This document shows positions 20,199 through 30,079 of a DNA stretch of 64,000 bases, piece after piece. The notes below the pieces were generated by a model that was not told the DNA's origin, ran no database searches, and worked only from the letters and a program-made list of their open reading frames with translations. Position 1 is the first letter of the stretch; every line of letters begins with the position of its first letter. Source of the DNA: Leptodactylus fallax (Eukaryota > Chordata > Amphibia > Anura > Leptodactylidae); assembly GCA_947044405.1 (NCBI GenBank), contig CAMRHE010000166.1, forward strand, positions 2,109,501-2,173,500, written 5' to 3'. A program made the position numbers and the translations under genes.

Positions 20199-20816
20199 GG
20201 CAGGGTTCACACTACCGTTGATGTCTGTTCTGATAGTGTCTGTTAAAAAAAGAAAAAAAAAAAGAAAAAACAAACACCTATCATAACACCTATTAACGGA
20301 CACTAACTTATGTTAATGTGTCTGTTTTTTTAACTGATCCACTTAATGGATTAGTTAAAAAAACGGACACGTTAGTATCAGTTAGTGTCTGTTTTTTAAC
20401 ACTGTCCGTTTTTTTTTTTTTTTCTGCTTTCTGAGCATGCGCAGGAAAAAAACGGACATAAAATAACGGACAGTAACTGATGGCTATCAGTTACTGTCTG
20501 TTATAAGTCCGTTACCCATAGACTTCAATGTTAAAAAAATAACGGACACTTGCTGTCCGTCAAGAATCTGTTTTTTTCAAACGGACAAAAAGTCCTGCAT
20601 GTAGGATTTTTTGTCCGCGAAAAATAACGGACTTCTGATGGATTTAATGTAAACGGACACTAATGGACACTAACGGACACAATATAAAAATTATTGAAAT
20701 GAATGGAAATTTTAACGAATTTCTGACGGTTCAGCTAGTGTCCGATGCTAAAATCTTGTAACCGACAATAGCAACAGACACTACTGACGGTCACCAACGG
20801 TAGTGTGAACGCCCTC
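20199..20816. repeat. Foldback element inserted between integrase and RT
   Basis: GGCAGGGTTCACACTACCG on the left is mirrored by CGGTAGTGTGAACGCCCTC on the right, with TAA on both sides (20196-20198, 20817-20819). The 618-bp body is almost wholly made of repeated ACGGACA/TGTCCGT units in both orientations, so it can fold extensively. A 3-bp TAA target suggests PIF/Harbinger-type mobilisation. No transposase. Confidence 0.75.
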
Positions 20817-20829
20817 TAAGGTAAATAAA

Positions 20830-21620
20830 TAAATGTAAAGCTGTACAAAATTACAGAGAAGTGGTTTCAAAAGAGGTTAAAAGGATGTTACAATTGGGTG
20901 TGATTGAGGAATCTAAAAGTGGGTGGTCAAGCCTGATACTATTCATGCCAAAACCCAGTGGGGAATGGCACTTATGTAATGATTATAGAAAGTACAATGA
21001 GGGTTCTGAGTTTGATGTCTACCCTATGCCTAGGATGGACGAGCTAATTGAAAGGGTTGTGCCTGCTCGCTTCATTACAACACTAGACCTCACAAAAGGC
21101 TACTGGCAAATCCCACTGTCAGAAGATGCTAAGGCAAAAACGGCCTTCTCCACTTCTGAGAATGCCTTTTGGGTTACAGGGGTCTCCTGTTAATTTTCCA
21201 AGGGCAATGGATCGAATCCTAATTCCTCACAAGCAGTAAGCAGTCGCATGCTTAGATAATATTGTGATATTGAGCTGCAATTGGAAGAGTCACTTAAATA
21301 AGGGCTAAGCAATGGTAGACACCCTCAGAAAAGCTAGTTTCACTAACAACCCCCAAAAATGTGCCTTTAAGATGGAAGTAGATAAATATCTGGGATATGT
21401 AGTGAGAAGGGGTCTGATCAAGCCTGATAATGGAGGCGATACAAAGCTGACCACTCCCACAAAAAAACAAGTGAGAGCTTTTCTCAGCATAGTGGGATAT
21501 TACAGACGTTTTGTGCCTAATGTTGCCATGATAGCTGTGCCATTAACTGAGCTCTCAAAAGGTACAAAATTGGTCATGGCTAAGCTCCATGGCTTTGGGC
21601 AGAGGGGAAGGTGTATGTAG
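20830..21620 (+). pseudogene. Reverse transcriptase of the same Gmr1-like element
   Basis: The frame resumes with AVQNYREVVSKEVKRMLQLG and GVIEESKSGWSSLILFMPKP, then YRKYNEGSEFDVYPMPRMDE and FITTLDLTKGYWQIPL (first catalytic Asp). After frame changes it reads CLDNIVI (21249-21260) where active RTs have YxDD, so a catalytic Asp is now Asn. Just before this a TAA (21237-21239) replaces an expected Tyr codon. The next segment (KCAFKMEVDKYLGYVVRRG, KKQVRAFLSIVGYYRRF) is the thumb/connection. RNase H is not seen after about 21620. The copy is inactive. Confidence 0.88.
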
Positions 21621-21734
21621 TAATCCAGGAGGAAAAATCATGGATGATGTATATGTGTCACAGAGGATTCTTGTTTTGGTGATGTAGATCCGGGTAAATA
21701 TGCACCAGTAACAATATGCTACTGAGTCTTAAGG

Positions 21735-22711
21735 CTAGCTGCACACAACCGAATTTCACCTGTGAAATTCAGTCTGTGTGTTAGCCAGATTTACTGTCTT
21801 GAACTTCATGCTGGTAGCAGAACTCATAGCACCCTAGTTATCTTAGCACCCCTTAGCGACCCAGGGTGTAATAGTACGTCCTGAGTCGCATGACGATGTA
21901 TGGAGAGCGCTCAGGAGCTGAGTGCTCTCCATACACCGCGGGTGCCGGCTGTATAATAGAGCCATGACCCGCAGCTAACAGCAGCGATCGGTGCCTGCAC
22001 CGATCGCGGCTGTTAACCCTTTAGATGCCACGGTCAAACGCGACCGCGGCGTCTAAATTGCGGAGCCGCCAAGGGCGCCGCCATTTTTACCTCATCGCCG
22101 CCCTCCAGAACATCATCGGAGGGCGGCGCTTGGTTGCCATGACAGCCGGGAGCCTATTGAAGTTTTCAATTTTTAAAAAGGTATCAAAACATTACAAATA
22201 CTATATAAATTTGGTATCGCCGTGTTCGTACTGACCCGCAGAATACAGTTAACATGTCATTTTTACCACACAGTGAATGGTGTAAAAATTAAACCCATAT
22301 GAATTTGGCGCAAATGCAGTTTTTCTCCAATTGCACCTCATTCTGAATTTTTTTCCAGCTTCCCAGTACATTGCACAGCATATTGAATAGTGACATTACA
22401 AAGTACAATTTGTTTCGCAAACAATAAGCCATCATGTGACTCTGTGAACTGAAAAATGAAAAAGTTATGGCTCTTGGAATGTGGGGAGGGAAAAACGAAA
22501 ATGCAAAAACAAAAAATGGCCGTGTCATTAAGGGGTTAATGGTAAAAGTCCCTACCTCCCAGCAACATACTGTCCCATACCAATTACAGTATAACAGATA
22601 ACTATACTGCTAATAGTTCCACTCCCAGCATGAAGTTCAAGACGGTAAATCCGGGTAACACACGGACCAAGTTTTATGGGTGAAACTCGGTCGTGTACAG
22701 GTAGCTTAAGT
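21735..22711. repeat. Foldback element, interrupted by another DNA repeat
   Basis: The left end AAGGCTAGCTGCACACAACC and right end GGTCGTGTACAGGTAGCTT are inverted copies. The halves match the two arms of the uninterrupted relative at 34795-35108 (GGATTTACGGGCCTGCATG region; CCTGTCTCCCAGCGACATA region). The middle (21848-22537) is unrelated to that relative and is a separate insertion. Confidence 0.6.
21848..22537 (+). repeat. Non-autonomous DNA repeat nested in the foldback
   Basis: It begins ACCCCTTAGCGACCCAGGG and ends GGCCGTGTCATTAAGGGGTT, inverted ends that pair ACCCCTTA with TAAGGGGT. The left third is GC-rich with its own hairpins (GGAGAGCGCTCAGGAGC with CTGAGTGCTCTCC; GCAGCGATCGGTGCC with CACCGATCGCGGC). 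The rest is AT-rich. It is the best copy here of a family also seen in part at 8620, 19225, 33430 and 48590. No coding sequence. Confidence 0.6.
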
Positions 22712-23014
22712 GACTGGAATTTGGGTCCAGGATGTAGGAGTGACCAGAGACCTTGTGGGGAGCTTGCTCCCATACTCCATCCATGGTTTTCTTTATACCC
22801 GTCCAAATGAAAGCGAGTGAACAGAACAAGTGTAGTGGAGGTGTGCCTGTCTGAGAATAGGAGACTGAAAGGAGATCCTTGCTCTGTGTGTTCCTCAGAC
22901 TGAACTAGAACCTCAGGGAAGGGAATCTCTCTCCTTGAGGAGAGCACCAGTGAAGGTGTGTAGAGTTTTGAATTTCCTTTTTGCCCTCTACTAAGCATCT
23001 ACATATCACAAGGT

Positions 23015-23062
23015 ATTATGGGAAAAGGAGCTGGGAAGCTTCCCAGCTCCTTTTCCCATAAT
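23015..23062. repeat. Perfect 48-bp palindrome
   Basis: ATTATGGGAAAAGGAGCTGG runs to GGGAAG and is followed at once by its exact reverse complement, centred on AAGCTT (23036-23041 region). With one mismatch it extends outward to CAAGG/CCTTG. There is no loop. Confidence 0.95.
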
Positions 23063-23317
23063 GCCTTGAACTAGCACCTGACAGAGTCTGCTACTGTATG
23101 CCAACCAAGCTGGTGAGAACAACCTGATTTATTTTGGACATTTTGCCTGAATTAAGGAATTTTTGTTGCCACATGACTGCTTGCTGAATGAAGCTGCTTA
23201 TGTTTGTCTACTGTTTCCTTTTGGATGAAAAAATTGAGGCCTTTACTTGTTAAGAAACCTGGGCCTGTGTTTCTGTCTACAAAGCACCTGTACTACCACT
23301 GCGCTAAATCACCCACA

Positions 23318-23363
<46 letters not shown>

Positions 23364-24386
23364 TGTATATATATATGCCAGAAATGCTGTTTTTTGGTCA
23401 CCTTGCCTCAAAAAAAAAAAAAAAAAAAAAATATTAAAAGCTATCAAAGAATTGCACGTACCACAAAATGGTACCGATAAAAACCCCTCTTACCACAAAA
23501 GAGGGGTTTTTATCGGATTAGGGCCGAGGAGCTTCAAGTTATGCCTCTGCTGTTTATCACTTTTTTGAAAGATGCAATGTTATTTTACTTGAGGCATGGC
23601 ATAACCTGTTGCAAGTATACACCACAATTATAAAATACAAGTCGTGTTTTCTACAAAAATAAATTTTTCATGAAATTGTTGCCGATACAGCATTTTATTT
23701 TGTGAAAAAAGGGTAGTGTAAAGCAAGCAAATTGGTGATTTTCCATTTGATAAATGTTCTTAGGTGTGTTTTTTGTTTTTTTGCTTTTTTTTTCCTCATG
23801 TGGGGGCTTTGTAAATATTTTGTATACGTTCTTCTATTTGTCATGCAGCCTTATCTTGTGTTGAGTGTTCCTTAACGGAACTAGTTCATTATTCAATTGA
23901 TCAACAATTCTATAACTTCTCTGCATTCTTGGATTAACATGTTTTGACTATACAGAACTTTTTGAATGACAAAAAAAGAATCTTTTGAGTAGTGGATATA
24001 ACTAATATCTTACTGTAAGTCCTTACAGTTACTAATACAGCTAGAAACAGAATTGAATGATCTACACACACTCCCTACCCCAATTCACAGCAATCAGATA
24101 CTTCACCTGTAGTGCTACATATTAATTTACACATTGATATAGTTATCAGGGGCTACTCAGCAGGAGACCTACAGTATATTATCATATAGAAAGGTTATAG
24201 ATGAAGATAAAGAAGTCTGAGTAATATCTGTAATATTGATGAATCTAACAGAATACCTGATCCTTAGTGATCAATAAACTGCTCTACACCTATTTATTTT
24301 TAGTGTGCTATTTTATAAGATTGCTCGATATACAAGTGAATTTAGCACTTTGTTGCGCATGTTAGATCATCATTATTTTAACATCC

Positions 24387-24390
<4 letters not shown>
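23063..24390. other. No gene; microsatellite and short hairpin
   Basis: I see no gene here. It contains a (TA)n run (about 23322-23376), an A run (23410-23430) and a perfect 18-bp stem with 7-base loop: CCGATAAAAACCCCTCTT at 23474-23491 and its reverse complement at 23499-23516. The remainder to 24390 is unremarkable AT-rich sequence. Confidence 0.6.
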
Positions 24391-24445
<55 letters not shown>

Positions 24446-24453
24446 TTTTTAAG
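24391..24453. repeat. (TA)n microsatellite followed by poly-T
   Basis: About 18 TA units are followed by about 25 T. The sequence from 24454 to 24796 is non-coding with nothing I recognise. Confidence 0.9.
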
Positions 24454-24870
24454 CAGGGAGTTACATGAATCAAATATTTCCTCTCTTCCTCCCAATCGGC
24501 GCCCACACTTCCGAGACATTAGCCTCCCTCCTGATATGCTAATGAGCTGTCTGATGCAATAAGGCCCCACCATTGCTCCCACCCTACCAAAGACCTATGT
24601 TTTCCAGTACCCTGTCCCCCCCCCTCCCTTCTACCCTGCTATGATTGACATGTACACTGCCTGGCATTCTTTCGTATAATGGTGTGAACCCCCTATTGGA
24701 CCAAACAGCCCATCAGGGGAAAAAATCATATCTTCGAAACGGAGTATCCTATAATTTTTTATTTCAGAATTCCAGTTGTTTTTGGACTGCTTTATACAGT
24801 GCTGGCCAAAAGTATTGGCACCCCTGCAATTCTGTCAGATAATACTCAATTTCTTCCAAAAAATGATTGC

Positions 24871-25175
24871 ATGGAGAAAAGAAAGAAGACCAAAGAACTG
24901 TCTGAGGACTTGAGAAGCAAAATTGCGAGGAAGCATGAGCAATCTCAAGGCTACAAGTCCATCTCCAAAGACCTGAATGTTCCTGTGTCTACCGTGCGCA
25001 GTGTCATCAAGAAGTTTAAAGCCCATGGCACTGTGGCTAACCTCACTAGATGTGGACGGAAAAGAAAAATTGAGGAGAGATTTCAACGAAAGATTGTGTG
25101 GATGGTGGCTAAAGAACCTCGACTAACATCCAAACAAGTTCTAGCTGCCCTGAAGTCCGAGGGTACAACAGTGTC
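24871..25175 (+). pseudogene. Tc1 transposase, N-terminal part
   Basis: The ATG follows the inverted repeat directly. The protein opens MEKRKKTKELSEDLRSKIAR and contains the paired helix-turn-helix DNA-binding region: QSQGYKSISKDLNVPVSTVR in the first, a GRKRKIEERF basic linker between them, and LTSKQVLAALKSEGTTVS in the second. It breaks at GTGTC (25171-25175), the LINE target, and resumes at 28327. Confidence 0.92.
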
Positions 25176-28100
25176 TTTTTTTTTGTTTTTTATCTGTCTT
25201 TTTGTTCTGCTTGAAAATGGGATCTTTTGTGTATGCAGACAATTCCTTTGTCTATACAAGAGAGGAAATTCTGCAGCTCAGAGGCACAGCAGGGCGGCAT
25301 ACCATCTGGTCACACATCCCCCGCGAGCTTTGGAGAAAGAAAAAGCGGGTGAGGGGAAGCAGAGCTGGTACTCTTCAGAGGATTAAAAAGAGGCGTTACC
25401 GACCAACTGTTCCCTCCATCATCATGGGCAATGTGAGATCTCTTGCAAACAAGATGGATGAACTAACAGCGCTCACCAGGCATCATCAGGAGTTTCGGGC
25501 GTGCAGCATGATGCTACTTACAGAGACTTGGCTCACTGAAGTTACTCCTGACCCTCTGGTCTCCTTGGATGGTTTTAAACTCCTTCGGGCAGACAGGACA
25601 AGGGAGAGCGGTAAGAGGAAAGGAGGAGGGCTGGCAATGTTTGTGAATAATAGATGGTGTAATCCTAGGCACATTGTGATTAAGGAGCAAACTTGCTGTA
25701 AGGACATTGAACTATTAGCTGTGAGCATGAGACCTTTCTACCTACCAAGGGAACTATCACATGTCATCGTGATAGCTGCATATGTCCCCCCCTCTGCGAA
25801 AGCTGACACTGCCTGCGAGGTCCTACAAGCCACACTGAGCCAGTTACAGTTAAAACATCCCCAGGCCCTCTTTCTTCTGTCGGGTGATTTCAACCATGCC
25901 TCTCCATCATCCACACTGCCCAGTTTCACACAGTATGTAACCTGCCACACAAGAGACAACAAAACACTGGACTTGTTCTTTGCCAACGTGAGGGAGGCAT
26001 ATAACTCATCAGCCCTACCGCCCCTGGGGAGATCGGATCACAACCTAGTACATCTCCGACCTGTGTACAAGCCACTTGTACGTAGAGAACCAGCTGTCAC
26101 CCGCACAGTGAGGATATGGTCCGAGGAGAGTGATGAGGCTCTGAGGGATTGTTTTGACACAACCGCATGGGAAGTTCTGCAGGATTCTTATGGAGAAGAT
26201 ATAGAAGGACTCACACACTGCATAACAGACTACATTAATTTTTGTGTGGACAACACAGTACCCACAAAAGTGGTGAGGTGCTTCTCCAATAACAAACCAT
26301 GGATTAACTCTGATATAAAAACACTACTTAAGGAGAAAAAGATGGCATTCAGGACAAGAGATAAGGAGGGGTTGAGGGAAGTACAAAAGGAGCTGAGGCA
26401 TCAAATCAGGCAGGGAAAAGCCAGTTATAAAGAAAAAATGGAAAAGCAAATGGAAAGAAAAGACATAAAGGGGGTCTGGGAGGGGCTTAAGTCAATTTCG
26501 GGTCATAAACAGTCTGTCTGCCAGATTGAGGCAGATGTTAATTGGCTTAATGAACTAAACCTATTCTTCAACAGATTTGATCACACACCAGCTCCTCCCA
26601 CCCCAGTATGTCCTTCAGCTTCCCCCACCACAATGACTTCTCCCCATGCAGCCACTTCCCAACAGACCAGTAAATCCAGAAATCCGTCTTTATCTGGGCA
26701 CAGTCTGACCTTCACACGGGCCCAGGTGAGGAAGGAGATGAAAAAGATCAAGGCGAGGAAAGCCGCAGGGCCAGATGACATCAGTGCACGGCTAATTAAG
26801 ACTTGCGGGGACCAGCTGTGTGGTATGATTACATATATGTATAATATGAGCCTGAGGCAGGAAATAGTCCCTGAATTATGGAAATCTTCTTGTGTGGTAC
26901 CAGTTCCAAAGAAACCCCACCCTATGGACCTCAACGACTACAGACCTGTAGCACTGACATCCCACCTGATGAAGATCTTGGAGAGATTGGTTCTCACACA
27001 TCTCCGCCCTCTAGTGAGCCCCGCTATGGACCCCCTCCAGTTTGCTTATCGGCCGGGCATTGGGGTAGATGATGCCATCATCCATCTTCTGCACAGGGCT
27101 CTGTCTCACCTGGAGAAACCAGGGAACACAGTGAGAATAATGTTCTTTGACTTCTCCAGTGCTTTTAACACCATACAGCCCAGGTTATTGAGGGACAAGC
27201 TGGGCCTTGCTGGAGTGGACCACCACCTCTCCAACTGGATCCTAGACTACCTCACAAATCGACCTCAATATGTGAGAGCCCAAGACTGTGTGTCAGGTAC
27301 CGTGATCTGTAATACGGGGGCACCTCAGGGTACGGTTCTCGCCCCTTTCCTCTTCACACTGTACACTGCAGATTTTAGGTGCAACTCATCCAGCTGCTAC
27401 CTGCAGAAGTATTCTGACGACTCTGCAATAGTGGGTCTCATCACAGATGATGATGACAGGGAGTACAGAGAACTGAACCAGGATTTTGTGGACTGGTGCC
27501 ACCGGAACCACCTGAAGATTAACGCGGGGAAGACCAAGGAGATGGTGGTGGACTTCCGCAAAGGCAAAAGCCCTGCTAAACCAGTGGACATCCTGGGGAC
27601 GGGCATCGAGATTGTGAACTCCTATAAGTACCTGGGTTTGCTCCCTAATAATAAGCTGGACTGGGCAGATCATATGGAGGCCCTGTACAGGAAGGGCCAC
27701 AGCAGGCTCTACCTGCTTAGGAAACTGAGAGCCTTTGGAATCCGGGGGGCACTTCTTAGAACTTTCTTCAACTCGGTAGTGGCATCAGCCATCTTCTTTG
27801 GAGTGGCCTGCTGGGGGAGCAGTATATCAACCAGGGACAGAAATAAACTTGACAAGCTGATTAGAAAGGCCAGCTCTGTCCTGGGGAGCCCACTGGACCC
27901 AGTGCAGGTGGTGGGTGACAGAAGGATACTGTCCGTGGTGAGCTCCATGCAGAAGAAATCCCATCCCATGCATGAGACTGTGATCGCGCTGAGCAGTACT
28001 GTCAGTGACCGACTGCTCCACCCTAGGTGTGAGAAGGAGCGCTATCGGAAGTCTTTCCTCCCCACCGCGGTTAGGCTGTACAACCAACACCGACCTAAGC

Positions 28101-28326
28101 GGAGATCATTACACACAGAGAACTGAAATATTTCTCTGCCTGTTAAATCCCCCCCCCCCCCCCCGCTACTTCCTATATGTCTGTCTGCTATTAATGTAAT
28201 GCCTCTCACCTTGGAACATTCCTGTACATGTTGTATTTGTATTTGTATCTGCTTATCTTTGCTGCTGTAACACACTGAATTTCCCCATTGTGGGACTATT
28301 AAAGGACTATTATTATTATTATTATT
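25176..28326 (+). mobile_element. LINE copy C, nearly complete, inserted in the Tc1 element
   Basis: It is bounded by a 5-bp target duplication GTGTC (25171-25175 and 28327-28331). It starts with a T-rich 41-bp leader, has one long frame (endonuclease plus RT), a 3' UTR with a poly-C run (28150-28164) and an (ATT)n tail. It is the longest of four copies of this family in the window. With APE-type endonuclease, RT and no RNase H it fits the CR1/L2-like branch; I cannot name the exact clade. The true 5' end may extend further in other copies. Confidence 0.93.
25217..28126 (+). CDS. LINE endonuclease-reverse transcriptase, intact frame
   Basis: From the first ATG (MGSFVYADNSF) the frame runs 969 codons without a stop. 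A basic segment (RKKKRVRGSRAG) leads to an APE-type endonuclease at about residues 65-285: GNVRS Asn, TETWL Glu, SGDFNH Asp/Asn and GRSDHNLVH at its end. A Lys-rich linker follows (KTLLKEKKMAFRTRDKE), then RT with PDDISARL, FFDFSSAFNTIQ, GAPQGTVLAPF and KYSDDSAIVGL (YSDD at 27410-27421), and the C-terminus ending RRSLHTEN. The protein would nick DNA and reverse-transcribe its RNA at the nick. One Lys is missing near 27955 relative to copies A2 and B (KK for KKK). No defect is visible, so it could be a recently active copy; expression is unknown. Confidence 0.9.
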   Translation: MGSFVYADNSFVYTREEILQLRGTAGRHTIWSHIPRELWRKKKRVRGSRAGTLQRIKKRRYRPTVPSIIMGNVRSLANKMDELTALTRHHQEFRACSMMLLTETWLTEVTPDPLVSLDGFKLLRADRTRESGKRKGGGLAMFVNNRWCNPRHIVIKEQTCCKDIELLAVSMRPFYLPRELSHVIVIAAYVPPSAKADTACEVLQATLSQLQLKHPQALFLLSGDFNHASPSSTLPSFTQYVTCHTRDNKTLDLFFANVREAYNSSALPPLGRSDHNLVHLRPVYKPLVRREPAVTRTVRIWSEESDEALRDCFDTTAWEVLQDSYGEDIEGLTHCITDYINFCVDNTVPTKVVRCFSNNKPWINSDIKTLLKEKKMAFRTRDKEGLREVQKELRHQIRQGKASYKEKMEKQMERKDIKGVWEGLKSISGHKQSVCQIEADVNWLNELNLFFNRFDHTPAPPTPVCPSASPTTMTSPHAATSQQTSKSRNPSLSGHSLTFTRAQVRKEMKKIKARKAAGPDDISARLIKTCGDQLCGMITYMYNMSLRQEIVPELWKSSCVVPVPKKPHPMDLNDYRPVALTSHLMKILERLVLTHLRPLVSPAMDPLQFAYRPGIGVDDAIIHLLHRALSHLEKPGNTVRIMFFDFSSAFNTIQPRLLRDKLGLAGVDHHLSNWILDYLTNRPQYVRAQDCVSGTVICNTGAPQGTVLAPFLFTLYTADFRCNSSSCYLQKYSDDSAIVGLITDDDDREYRELNQDFVDWCHRNHLKINAGKTKEMVVDFRKGKSPAKPVDILGTGIEIVNSYKYLGLLPNNKLDWADHMEALYRKGHSRLYLLRKLRAFGIRGALLRTFFNSVVASAIFFGVACWGSSISTRDRNKLDKLIRKASSVLGSPLDPVQVVGDRRILSVVSSMQKKSHPMHETVIALSSTVSDRLLHPRCEKERYRKSFLPTAVRLYNQHRPKRRSLHTEN

Positions 28327-28963
<637 letters not shown>

Positions 28964-29206
28964 TCTAAAATTCCAGCAGAGCATTGTAAGAAACTAATTG
29001 ATGGTTACCGGAAGCGGTTGTTCGCAGTTATTTTGTCTAAAGGTTGTGCTATCAAGTATTAGGCTGAGGGTGCCAATACTTTTGTCCGGCCCATTTCTGG
29101 AGTTTTGTGTAAAATGATCAATGATTTGACTTTTTTTTCATTCTCTTTTGTGTTTTTTCATTGCAAGCAAAATAAATGAAGATATTATTACCAAAGCATT
29201 TGTGAT

Positions 29207-29281
29207 TGCAATCATTTTCTGGAAGAAATTGAGTATTATCTGACAGAATTGCAGGGGTGCCAATACTTTTGGCCAGCACTG
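29207..29281 (-). repeat. Right inverted repeat of the Tc1 element
   Basis: Reverse complement of 24797-24871, with one visible mismatch (CTTCCAG versus CTTCCAA). The outermost bases are CAGTGCTGGCC on each side. Confidence 0.95.
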
Positions 29282-29283
29282 TA

Positions 29284-29792
29284 TGCCTATTTGTATGCTA
29301 TTCATTACTTGCAGCACACATACAGTATGTATTCAATGATTTATCTGTTGCAGCATTACTTTGTTATAGAACCACCTTCTTAAGTACAAGAAGAAAAGGT
29401 TTTGAGACTAAGAGATCACAGTTGTTTGGAAAACTGTAGATTAATTTAAAAAGCCTTCAAAGGGGTTGTCTGAGTAACAGAAAGTAAAGTACTTGCTGTA
29501 AATGTTATAAGATAATAAAAGAAATAGATATCTCACCTGATAATTCCCCTGTCTCTCTAGTACCTATGCTCCTGTGGAATTTGCTTAAGCTATGATGTGC
29601 TCTACATCCATGTGACCATTGCAGCCAATTTCTGGCATCAGTGGTGATGTTATCTTGTACTGTATGTGTGTGTTGATTTCAGTGATTGGCTGTAGTGGTC
29701 AAGGGGATGTACAGCATGTTACCACTTCAGGAAAATAAATAAAGGAAATAAAAATAGCACAATATATGTTTGGACTACAGAGTCAGGCTAAG
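29284..29792. other. No gene; short repeat fragment
   Basis: A GGGGTTGTCTGAGTAACAG start near 29462 resembles the GTTGTCCA-type dispersed repeats. Otherwise this is AT-rich DNA with no frame of interest. Confidence 0.45.
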
Positions 29793-29942
29793 GCCCCACA
29801 TAGCAGGCCGCAGCAAAAAAGCGCTGCGGGAAAAACTGCGGCTGCAACGCATCATGGTTTTTCCTGCAGTGCTTTTCACAGAAAGTTCACAGAAGTTTCT
29901 GCCTCGGGCAAACCTTGGTGTTTACACCACATGGGGCCCCGG
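29793..29942. repeat. Foldback element with GGCCCCACATAG ends
   Basis: It starts after TAA with GGCCCCACATAGCAGG, has GCGCTGCGGGAAAAAC and GTTTTTCCTGCAGTGC as internal arms, and ends near CACCACATGGGGCC. It is a shorter relative of the element at 16204-16764. Confidence 0.55.
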
Positions 29943-30007
29943 CCTCAAGCTGATTTTCATAATCACTGGAGGTTTACCAACTTCAAAATTAAACCAGTTA
30001 AAACGTA
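29924..30007 (+). repeat. 84-bp direct repeat, left copy
   Basis: It begins ACACCACATGGGGCCCCGG and ends AGTTAAAACGTA. It matches 30950-31033 in the same orientation with about three substitutions. The intervening 942 bp contain a degenerate mariner. The left part overlaps the end of the foldback at 29793. Confidence 0.85.
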
Positions 30008-30079
30008 TCTTTTAAAGAGGACCTTTTAACACGGTTACCAGTATCATTCGTGATGTTTTGATGAAGTCAAAGGTCAGTT

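Noticed and set aside
25202..25216. Start of the LINE frame at 25202
   Set aside because: The codon there is TTG. The first ATG is at 25217.
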